Of a stretch of DNA of 7,042 bases, positions 1-5,483 are shown one piece after another. Origin of the DNA: Chitinophagaceae bacterium (GTDB taxonomy: Bacteria; Bacteroidota; Bacteroidia; Chitinophagales; Chitinophagaceae). The stretch's first letter is position 1. Each line of letters opens with the position of its first letter. The position numbers were made by a program, and so were the translations under genes. A model generated the notes under the pieces. It saw only the letters and a program-made list of their open reading frames with translations, did not search any database and was not told where the DNA came from. The stretch lies in contig JAHEZA010000127.1 of assembly GCA_023251335.1 (NCBI GenBank), positions 1-7,042 of the forward strand. The letters are read 5' to 3'.

Positions 1-1
1 A

Positions 2-340
2 ATAAAAAACTTAAAAGATTGTATCAGGATGGCAACGTTGATGTTTGAAAACATTGATATAAAAAAAGATATTCTTAACGATGAAAAATATAAATATCTA
101 TTTACGGTAGAAGAAATGAATAAACTGGTTTTGCAGGGAATGCCATTGAGAGATGCCTACAAAAAAATTGGAGGGGATGTCGAAAGTAAATCCTTCAAAA
201 CAGCTATGGAAATGAAACACACCCATGAAGGTTCTATTGGCAATCTTCAAAACGATGCGATAAAACGAATGATGGAAAACATTATTAGCAGGTTCAATTT
301 TACAAAGGTGAATGATGCTTTACAAAAATTATTACAGTAA
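2..340 (+). CDS. argH: Argininosuccinate lyase, C-terminal part (5' end outside window)
   Basis: The frame is open from the window edge, so this is the 3' end of a longer gene; the Met codon at 29 is probably internal. About 112 residues are visible. The C-terminal region of argininosuccinate lyase is recognisable from LKDCIRMATLMFENI, then YKYLFTVEEMNKLVLQGMP, then LRDAYKKIGGDV (most ArgH have FRDA here), and HTHEGSIGNL near the end. The last two patterns are typical of Bacteroidota ArgH, which are usually around 440-450 residues. The enzyme is a cytoplasmic tetramer that splits argininosuccinate into arginine and fumarate, the last step of arginine synthesis. The active-site signature (GSSxMPxKxNP) and catalytic residues would lie upstream and cannot be seen. 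The gap to dxr is 64 bp and the two functions are unrelated. A relative in the fumarase/aspartase superfamily such as PurB is less likely given the GMPxRDAYKxxG pattern. Confidence 0.85.
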   Translation: MKNLKDCIRMATLMFENIDIKKDILNDEKYKYLFTVEEMNKLVLQGMPLRDAYKKIGGDVESKSFKTAMEMKHTHEGSIGNLQNDAIKRMMENIISRFNFTKVNDALQKLLQ

Positions 341-342
341 AT

Positions 343-361
343 TGCCAAACCCTCTTTGGTA
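343..361 (+). terminator. Weak hairpin just after argH, possible terminator
   Basis: TGCCAAA (343-349) pairs with TTTGGTA (355-361) around a 5-nt CCCTC loop, giving a 7-bp stem with one G-U pair. It begins three bases after the argH stop. No continuous T-run follows, only TTAATGAATAATT, so it may be a weak terminator, an mRNA 3'-end stabiliser, or chance. Confidence 0.3.
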
Positions 362-404
362 TTAATGAATAATTCCAAAATTCAATATTTTAAAGAAGAA
401 TAAA

Positions 405-1571
405 ATGGCAGAATCAATAAAAAAAAGAATTGCGATTTTTGGATCAACTGGTTCAATAGGCAGGCAAACACTGGAAGTAATTGATGCGCATCCTGACTTG
501 TTTGAAGTGGAAATTTTAACTGCCCAGACAAATGACAAACTCCTGATAGAGCAAGCGCTCAAATACATGCCGAACGCAGTAGTAATCGGGGATGAAAGAA
601 AATATGAAACCGTAAAAGCGGCTTTAATTCCAAAAGACATTAAGGTATTTGCAGGTGAAAGCGCGCTGGAAGAAGTAGCCGATTTTGATAATTACGACAT
701 GATGGTAGCAGCCATCGTAGGTTTCGCTGGACTAAAGCCAACGTTGAAAGCTGTAGAAAAAGGAAAAGCGATTGGATTGGCCAATAAAGAAACATTGGTC
801 GTGGCGGGTGATATTGTAATGCAATTGGCGGTGGAAAAAAGAGCGCCGATTATTCCCGTAGATAGTGAACATTCAGCCATCTTTCAATGCCTTATAGGTG
901 AAACAAGAAATAAAATAGAAAAGATTATCCTCACCGCAAGCGGAGGGCCTTTTCTTGGTAAGAAACCGAATTTTTTGGTCAATGTAAAAAAAGACCATGC
1001 GCTGCAACACCCCAATTGGGCTATGGGCGCCAAAATAACGATTGACTCTGCAACTCTTATGAATAAAGGGCTTGAGATGATAGAGGCCAAATGGCTTTTT
1101 AATCTTAATCCGAACCAGATAGAAGTAATTATTCATCCGCAAAGTATCGTTCACAGCATGGTGCAGTTTGAAGACGGAAGCATAAAAGCGCAGATGAGTT
1201 TACCAGACATGAAATTACCCATTCAATACGCACTGACGTTTCCTCAGCGGTTTGACAATAAGATTCCCCGAGCTAACTTTAAGAAGATACCAACTCTTTC
1301 ATTCGAAGAGCCTGATATTAAAACGTTCCGCAATTTAAGCCTTGCAAAAATAGCACTGGAAAAAGGAGGCAATATACCATGTGTTTTAAATGCTGCTAAC
1401 GAAATTGCAGTATGGGCTTTTTTAAATAACCGCATTGGTTTCCTGGATATTACTGCAGTCATTGAAAAAGCGATGCAAAAGATAAATTATATAGAAAAGC
1501 CAAATCTTGGGGATTATTTTGAAAGCGATGGTGAGGCACGTAATTTCGCGGCTTCCTTGATAAAAATTTAG
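405..1571 (+). CDS. dxr: 1-deoxy-D-xylulose 5-phosphate reductoisomerase
   Basis: Dxr (IspC) converts 1-deoxyxylulose 5-phosphate to methylerythritol 4-phosphate with NADPH and a divalent metal; this is the committed step of the MEP isoprenoid pathway and the fosmidomycin target. The product is 388 residues, close to the usual 385-400. The N-terminal Rossmann motif GSTGSIG is at 13-19 and ANKETLV at 126-132. The metal ligands are D153 and E155 in PVDSEHSAIFQ and E224 in LMNKGLEMIEA, matching E. coli D150, E152 and E231. Substrate-binding S179 (TASGGPF), H202 and W205 (HPNWAMG), S215, N220 and K221 are all present, and IHPQSIVHSMV follows at 243-253. All catalytic positions are intact. The chosen ATG puts GSTGSIG at the normal distance and is preceded by the purine-rich TTTAAAGAAGAATAAA. 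The stop comes directly after an A5 run, and the -1 frame stays open to 1612, so the true C-terminus is uncertain. rseP follows after 90 bp. Confidence 0.97.
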   Translation: MAESIKKRIAIFGSTGSIGRQTLEVIDAHPDLFEVEILTAQTNDKLLIEQALKYMPNAVVIGDERKYETVKAALIPKDIKVFAGESALEEVADFDNYDMMVAAIVGFAGLKPTLKAVEKGKAIGLANKETLVVAGDIVMQLAVEKRAPIIPVDSEHSAIFQCLIGETRNKIEKIILTASGGPFLGKKPNFLVNVKKDHALQHPNWAMGAKITIDSATLMNKGLEMIEAKWLFNLNPNQIEVIIHPQSIVHSMVQFEDGSIKAQMSLPDMKLPIQYALTFPQRFDNKIPRANFKKIPTLSFEEPDIKTFRNLSLAKIALEKGGNIPCVLNAANEIAVWAFLNNRIGFLDITAVIEKAMQKINYIEKPNLGDYFESDGEARNFAASLIKI

Positions 1572-1628
1572 GATATGAAGCGCAGCTAAAAGAAATCATA
1601 AAACCAAAATAAGTAACAAATTCAAATA

Positions 1629-1650
1629 TTGTACAATAAACTTTGTACAG
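1629..1650. repeat. Paired TTGTACA motifs in the dxr-rseP gap
   Basis: TTGTACAA (1629-1636) and TTGTACAG (1643-1650) are direct copies of TTGTACA, 14 bp start to start, each holding the palindrome TGTACA. They lie 12-33 bp before the rseP ATG. AAACTTTG (1638-1645) between and within them resembles the Bacteroidota -7 box TAnnTTTG, with the first base mismatched. They might form a weak rseP promoter or operator, but no matching -33 element was seen and chance is possible in DNA this AT-rich. Confidence 0.25.
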
Positions 1651-1661
1651 CAAAAAATTAT

Positions 1662-3122
1662 ATGTCATTATTAGCAATCAATTGGCCGGGAGTAGGTTTG
1701 CAGGCGGGTTACCTTCTTTTTTCTCTTTCGATTTTAGTAATCGTGCACGAATTCGGGCATTTCATCACCGCGAAGTGGTTTAAATGCCGCGTTGAAAAAT
1801 TCTATTTATTCTTTGATCCCTGGTTTTCTATTTTTAAAAAGAAAGTAGGCGAAACAGAATATGGAATTGGCTGGCTTCCTTTGGGTGGCTACGTAAAGAT
1901 TTCAGGGATGGTGGATGAAAGTATGGACAAGGAACAAATGAAGTTGCCACCGGAGCCTTGGGAATTTAGAAGTAAGCCGGCATGGCAAAGGCTTATTATT
2001 TTATTGGCGGGAGTAACCATGAATATTTTGGTCGCTTTCTTTATCTATGCGATGATCCTTTTTAAATGGGGCGAAACCAAATTACCTATCCAAAATGTAA
2101 AGAATGGAATTTGGGTTACTGATAGTCTGATGAGCAAAATCGGATTAAAAAACGGAGATAAAATAGAAGCAATAAATGGTGAGCCGGTAAAATATTTTGA
2201 TGATATCCCAATCAAGATATTGCTAGGAAGGCAAATCACGCTTGAACGAAATGGAAAACAGGAGACGGTAAATGTTCCAGTTGATATGCTTGGGCAACTA
2301 TCAGAGAAAAAAGGAAAACGTAGTCAATTTTTGTTGCAACCAAGAATGCCGGTAATAGTAGGAAGTTTTCCGGATTCGGACGATGGTTCATCATCAGGCA
2401 AGAAGACTATTTATGTTGATACAAGAATTAAAAGCAATGGCCAAAACACAGTTGATGCCTCCATCGGCAAGAACGAGGAAAGGTTAATGCCTTACGATAA
2501 AATTATTGCTGTTGATTCCACGCAGGTAACTTATTTTGATGAAATGGCGCCGCTGCTTCAAACAAAAAAAGGAGACAGTGTAACGCTTACCGTTTTACGA
2601 AATGATCAGCCCGTCAAAGCAAAAGTCCTGGTAGATACGGCTGGTAAAATTGGCTTTTTTAATATTGATGCCCTACAGGCTGATAGCCTTGGCATTCTAA
2701 AAATCGAAACAAAAAAATATGGATTTCTTGCGTCGTTCCCTGCAGGAGTAAGAATGACCGGCGAGCAATTAAATTCTTATATACAGCAATTCAAGATGAT
2801 ACTAAATCCTGAAACAGGCGCCTATAAGGGGCTTGGCGGATTTAAAACAATGGCATCTATTTTTCCGAGCACCAGTTGGGACTGGCAGGCCTTCTGGAAA
2901 ATAACCGCTTTCTTCTCCATTATACTGGCTTTCATGAACCTGCTTCCAATCCCCGCATTAGACGGAGGCCATGTAGTCTTTACAATAATTGAAATGATAA
3001 CCGGGAGAAAACCAAGTGATAAATTCTTAGAATATGCACAAATCGCCGGTATGGTAATCCTCTTCGCTTTGCTCATTTTCGCAAATGGGAATGACTGGTT
3101 TGGTTGGGGTAGCGGGCGCTGA
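1662..3122 (+). CDS. rseP: RseP-type site-2 intramembrane zinc metalloprotease
   Basis: This is an M50-family inner-membrane protease. E. coli RseP cleaves the anti-sigma factor RseA and leftover signal peptides; the substrates here are unknown. From ATG 1662 the protein is 486 residues. Residues 12-34 form the first membrane helix carrying the zinc motif HEFGH (29-33). WLPLGGYVKISGM is at 71-83, and FRSKPAWQRLIILLAGVTMNI leads into a second helix at about 108-133. Two periplasmic PDZ-like domains follow (GLKNGDKIEAING at 161-173; LMPYDKIIAVDSTQV near 275-289). The third helix carries NLLPIPALDGGH (426-437), where D434 is the third zinc ligand, and a last helix spans about 459-475. All catalytic residues are present. 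An alternative TTG start at 1629 adds 11 residues, but ATG 1662 gives a normal short N-terminus before helix 1. The gene sits directly after dxr, a pairing common in Bacteroidota. Confidence 0.95.
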   Translation: MSLLAINWPGVGLQAGYLLFSLSILVIVHEFGHFITAKWFKCRVEKFYLFFDPWFSIFKKKVGETEYGIGWLPLGGYVKISGMVDESMDKEQMKLPPEPWEFRSKPAWQRLIILLAGVTMNILVAFFIYAMILFKWGETKLPIQNVKNGIWVTDSLMSKIGLKNGDKIEAINGEPVKYFDDIPIKILLGRQITLERNGKQETVNVPVDMLGQLSEKKGKRSQFLLQPRMPVIVGSFPDSDDGSSSGKKTIYVDTRIKSNGQNTVDASIGKNEERLMPYDKIIAVDSTQVTYFDEMAPLLQTKKGDSVTLTVLRNDQPVKAKVLVDTAGKIGFFNIDALQADSLGILKIETKKYGFLASFPAGVRMTGEQLNSYIQQFKMILNPETGAYKGLGGFKTMASIFPSTSWDWQAFWKITAFFSIILAFMNLLPIPALDGGHVVFTIIEMITGRKPSDKFLEYAQIAGMVILFALLIFANGNDWFGWGSGR

Positions 3123-3166
3123 CAGACCACGAAAAATATTCATAAAAATTTCATATTTGTTATTCT

Positions 3167-3195
3167 AATGGGCGATGTTTTCATCGCCCATTTCT
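3167..3195 (+). terminator. Strong hairpin terminator after rseP
   Basis: AATGGGCGATG (3167-3177) and CATCGCCCATT (3182-3192) form a perfect 11-bp stem with a TTTT loop, rich in G-C in the middle. A short pyrimidine-rich tail (TTTCTATACT) follows. It begins about 45 bp after the rseP stop and separates the housekeeping block from the following promoter region, so it is most likely an intrinsic terminator. The T-run is short, so readthrough is possible. Confidence 0.75.
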
Positions 3196-3285
3196 ATACT
3201 GCCCCATCCATAGTAAAGCAACCAATTTTTGAAATTTCTATTTTTTCTTGTTTTTAGAATTTAGGTATTGAGTCACTAAATTGAT

Positions 3286-3299
3286 ATGATTAAAATCAT
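3286..3299. promoter_or_regulatory. FNR/CRP-family-like operator dyad
   Basis: ATGAT-TAAA-ATCAT matches the FNR/DNR-type palindrome TTGAT-N4-ATCAA at all positions except the two outermost bases, which are changed symmetrically. Its centre (3292/3293) lies about 50 bp before the -7 box at 3343 and roughly 60-65 bp before the expected transcription start, a position used by activators of this family. Regulation of ytfE-like and denitrification genes by FNR/DNR-type proteins is established in other bacteria; that it happens here is inference. Confidence 0.45.
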
Positions 3300-3316
3300 G
3301 TGAATAAAAATAAAAT

Positions 3317-3342
3317 AATAAAAGTACTTTAATACTTTTATT
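3317..3342. promoter_or_regulatory. Perfect 10-bp inverted repeat abutting the -7 box (possible operator)
   Basis: AATAAAAGTA (3317-3326) and TACTTTTATT (3333-3342) are exact reverse complements separated by CTTTAA. The right arm ends one base before the -7 element, so a bound protein would cover the -33/spacer region and could act as a repressor. The left half also contains the smaller palindrome AAAGTACTTT (3321-3330). Low complexity raises the chance of coincidence. Confidence 0.4.
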
Positions 3343-3350
3343 TATCTTTG
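3343..3350 (+). promoter_or_regulatory. Bacteroidota-type -7 promoter element for the RIC gene
   Basis: TATCTTTG followed by C matches the Bacteroidota primary-sigma -7 consensus TAnnTTTG. It lies 30 bp before the start codon at 3380, leaving a leader of roughly 20-25 nt that ends in the A-rich ATCAAAAAA. No clear -33 TTG is present at the usual distance, which fits an activator-dependent promoter. Confidence 0.6.
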
Positions 3351-3379
3351 CACTCACTTAAATACCTAAAATCAAAAAA

Positions 3380-4846
3380 ATGGAAACTTTACTAGAGCCC
3401 GAAAATATCCTCAACGTTACATTATTGGAGCCTAAATTAAAACACCCTACTATCTTCGTAAGATTTGATGAATTAATTTCTGGCGAAACCCTCATTCTTC
3501 ATAATGATCATGATCCCAAACCGCTGTATTATGAATTATCTGCAGAGAGAGGAAATATTTTTGACTGGGAATACCTTGAAAAAGGGCCTGAACTTTGGAG
3601 AGTAAAAATCACCAAAAAACGTGGAGAAAAAAAAGATAAAAATATTCTTGATGCTACACTGTTACATCCGAGCGTAAAACATCAAACCATTTTCAACCGT
3701 TTCGATGCGTTGAAACCCGGAGAAAGCTTCACTTTGCACAATGATCACGATCCGCGGCCTCTACGTTTTCAATTAGAAGATTTGAGAGGAAACGTTTTCA
3801 GTTGGGAATATTTGGAACAAGGTCCTGAATTATTCAGAATAAAAATTACTAAAAATAATTTGGTAAACGCAGAATCAGAGCCTGCAAAAGTTACGACGGC
3901 AACAGAAAACATTCTCAATGTTACTGCGATAGAACCGAAAATGAAACATCCGACAATTTTTGCAAAGTTCGATGAGCTAAAACCCGGAGAAAGTTTGACC
4001 ATTCATAATGATCACGATCCAAAGCCGCTTTACTACCAACTGTTGGGCGAAAGAGGAAATATTTTTACCTGGGAATACCTGGAGCAAGGGCCTTTGCTAT
4101 GGCGCGTAAAAATTTCCAAACGCCCCGAAGGTGAAGGCGATGAAACGCTTGGCGAAATTGCTGCAAAAGATTTACGCAAGGCTGAAGTATTTAAAAAATA
4201 TGGATTGGATTTTTGTTGTGGTGGAAAGAAAACAGTGAAAGAAGCCTGTGCTGAAAAAGGGTTAGATGTAACCAAAATAGAACAGGAATTACAAAATAGC
4301 GATAAAACTTCGTTTACTGCACGGCCGTTGCCTTATAATGACTGGAACCTTGATTTTCTTGCCGATTACATCGTAAATACACATCACAGCTATGTGAAGA
4401 AAACAATACCCGATATAAAAAGTTATGCCGAAAAAGTAGCGAAGGTTCACGGAGCGCATCATCCGGAATTATTAGAAATAAATAAATTAGCACAGGAGGT
4501 TTGTGATGAAATGTCAGAACACATGGTAAAAGAAGAAACCGTTTTATTTCCTTACGTGAAACATATTGTAAACACACAAGGTAAAGGCTATGTAAAATTT
4601 GATAGCCTCGAAAATGTACAAGAACCAATTGACATAGCCGTAACAGAGCACGAATTAGTTGGAGGCAATATGGACAAAATCAGGGAACTGAGTCACAACT
4701 ATGAATTACCGGAGGATGCCTGCGCCAGCTATTCTTACTTGTTTAAAACATTAGATGAGTTTGAAGATGACCTGCACATACACGTTCATCTTGAAAACAA
4801 TATCCTTTTCCCGAAAGCCTTGAAGTTAGAAGAGAGAATAAGCTGA
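3380..4846 (+). CDS. Triple-DUF2249 fused to RIC/YtfE/ScdA di-iron Fe-S cluster repair protein
   Basis: The C-terminal half (about 254-482) is a complete RIC protein, a family that restores or supplies iron to Fe-S clusters damaged by nitric oxide or oxidants. It has the ScdA_N/DUF542 domain with the Cys pair in DFCCGGKKT (C279, C280). The hemerythrin-like four-helix domain follows, with likely iron ligands H335/H336, H381 and E385 (EHMVKEE), H424 (TEHE), and H468 and E472 (HVHLENN); the H/E spacing matches YtfE. Ahead of it stand three DUF2249 copies (about 8-80, 87-159 and 176-248), each with (H)NDHDPxPL, RGNxFxWEYLExGP and a closing RxKI(T/S)K. DUF2249 has a SirA/TusA-like fold of unsettled function. 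At 488 residues it is more than twice a normal RIC (about 220-240). The start fits the short leader from the -7 box. A soluble cytoplasmic protein is expected, with no signal peptide. RIC identity is sure; the role of the DUF2249 repeats is unknown. Confidence 0.93.
   Translation: METLLEPENILNVTLLEPKLKHPTIFVRFDELISGETLILHNDHDPKPLYYELSAERGNIFDWEYLEKGPELWRVKITKKRGEKKDKNILDATLLHPSVKHQTIFNRFDALKPGESFTLHNDHDPRPLRFQLEDLRGNVFSWEYLEQGPELFRIKITKNNLVNAESEPAKVTTATENILNVTAIEPKMKHPTIFAKFDELKPGESLTIHNDHDPKPLYYQLLGERGNIFTWEYLEQGPLLWRVKISKRPEGEGDETLGEIAAKDLRKAEVFKKYGLDFCCGGKKTVKEACAEKGLDVTKIEQELQNSDKTSFTARPLPYNDWNLDFLADYIVNTHHSYVKKTIPDIKSYAEKVAKVHGAHHPELLEINKLAQEVCDEMSEHMVKEETVLFPYVKHIVNTQGKGYVKFDSLENVQEPIDIAVTEHELVGGNMDKIRELSHNYELPEDACASYSYLFKTLDEFEDDLHIHVHLENNILFPKALKLEERIS
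3401..4123 (+). repeat. Three tandem DUF2249-coding repeats within the RIC gene
   Basis: Units of 219 bp at 3401-3619, 3638-3856 and 3905-4123 each encode 73 residues, joined by a 6-residue and then a 16-residue linker. By hand alignment, unit 1 and unit 3 share about three quarters of residues (55 of 73) and unit 2 and unit 3 about 63% (46 of 73). The HNDHDP core is kept in all three. Confidence 0.85.
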
Positions 4847-4874
4847 AAAACCAGCTGCTTACCTTGAACGGCAT

Positions 4875-4949
4875 ACAGCCTTCATCTTAATTTCCACGAG
4901 GGAACTTCTTTGAGCATTATTTTTTAGAAGGAAATTAAGATGAAGCTGT
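4875..4949. repeat. Long near-perfect inverted repeat (hairpin) between the RIC and lipoprotein genes
   Basis: The left arm at 4875-4895 (ACAGCCTTCATC then TTAATTTCC) and the right arm at 4930-4949 (GGAAATTAAG then ATGAAGCTGT) are reverse complements over 20 bp, with one extra C in the left arm. The loop is 34 nt and contains TTATTTTTT (4917-4925). No T-run follows the right arm, so it is not a textbook terminator. It could be an attenuator or mRNA-stability element, a small palindromic repeat element, or a regulatory RNA structure. It starts 28 bp after the RIC stop. Confidence 0.7.
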
Positions 4950-5023
4950 TTCGCTGATTGGTGGATCTTCAAAATGAGAAATGGCGTTATTTGTTTATCT
5001 GCTCACCTTTTAAATTAATCACT

Positions 5024-5473
5024 ATGAAAAAGATTTCTTTGATTTTATTTCCGATCGTTTTTTTATTTGCCTGCAATCAAGGCTCTAATAAAAATGAGTC
5101 GAACGAAAATACCACAGATAACCACGTAGAAACATCGGAATTAACATTAAATAACGGCGCTAAATGGCAAGCAGACTCTTCAACCAACAGGCATTTAATA
5201 AGCCTGAAAACAACGGCAAATATGTTCAAAGTAAACCCCTTACCTCCCGTAGAAGAATACCGTATTTTAGGTTCAGACCTTAAGGCTGGCCTGGATTCTA
5301 TGATACGGGATTGCAAATTAACCGGCCCTGCGCATGAAGTGCTCCATAAATGGCTGGAACCGGTTCTGCGTCAAACTAATGAATTGAAAAATGTATCTGA
5401 TACAACAACTGCCAAATCGGTTTTTGATTCCTTAGATAAACGTATTAATATTTACTACGATTATTTTCAATAA
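5024..5473 (+). CDS. Small putative lipoprotein of unknown function, possible metal or heme ligand residues
   Basis: I do not recognise the family by name. From ATG 5024 the protein is 149 residues and opens with a lipoprotein signal: MKK, a hydrophobic stretch (4-15) and lipobox LFAC with Cys17. A Ser/Asn/Glu-rich linker (18-38) follows, as is usual before a surface or periplasmic domain. The mature part has ELTLNNGAKWQAD (39-51), H57 and M67. A helical-looking C-terminus carries IRDCKLTGPAHEVLHKWLEP, with C97, H104 and H108. These Cys/His/Met residues could bind copper, iron or heme, but that is inference. The same frame extends upstream to 4958; that start would bury the signal peptide behind 22 residues, so 5024 is preferred. 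The next gene begins 8 bp after its stop, so they are probably co-transcribed. The position between RIC and a DUF2249 protein suggests a periplasmic partner in nitric-oxide or metal handling. Confidence 0.85.
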   Translation: MKKISLILFPIVFLFACNQGSNKNESNENTTDNHVETSELTLNNGAKWQADSSTNRHLISLKTTANMFKVNPLPPVEEYRILGSDLKAGLDSMIRDCKLTGPAHEVLHKWLEPVLRQTNELKNVSDTTTAKSVFDSLDKRINIYYDYFQ

Positions 5474-5483
5474 TTATAATTAT
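5470..5483. repeat. 14-bp AT-only palindrome across the stop/start junction
   Basis: ATAATTATAATTAT is a perfect palindrome covering the lipoprotein stop codon and the first two bases of the next ATG. It may influence translation coupling, but an all-A/T palindrome of this length in AT-rich DNA could be chance. Confidence 0.3.

Noticed and set aside
29..340. A complete small hypothetical gene starting at the ATG at 29.
   Set aside because: The frame is open back to the window edge and the residues before this Met continue the ArgH C-terminal pattern, so it is the end of argH.
1629..1661. TTG start at 1629 for rseP.
   Set aside because: It adds 11 residues not expected before the first helix; the ATG at 1662 gives the normal short N-terminus.
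3401..4123. Tandem repeats as a CRISPR-like or mobile repeat array.
   Set aside because: The units are 219-bp in-frame protein-coding domains with diverged sequence, not short identical repeats with spacers.
4314..4628. Minus-strand open frame of 104 codons opposite the hemerythrin domain.
   Set aside because: It is an antisense shadow of a coding region with clear catalytic residues on the plus strand.
4940..4957. Five-codon leader peptide (MKLFR) preceded by AGAAGGA.
   Set aside because: Too short to separate from chance, it lies within the right arm of the hairpin, and Shine-Dalgarno use is weak in this kind of organism.
4986..4993. -7 box for the lipoprotein operon at GTTATTTG.
   Set aside because: Only the TTTG half matches TAnnTTTG; the TA is missing.
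4958..5023. Upstream start at 4958 for the lipoprotein gene.
   Set aside because: It would place 22 residues before a clear lipoprotein signal peptide that begins at 5024.
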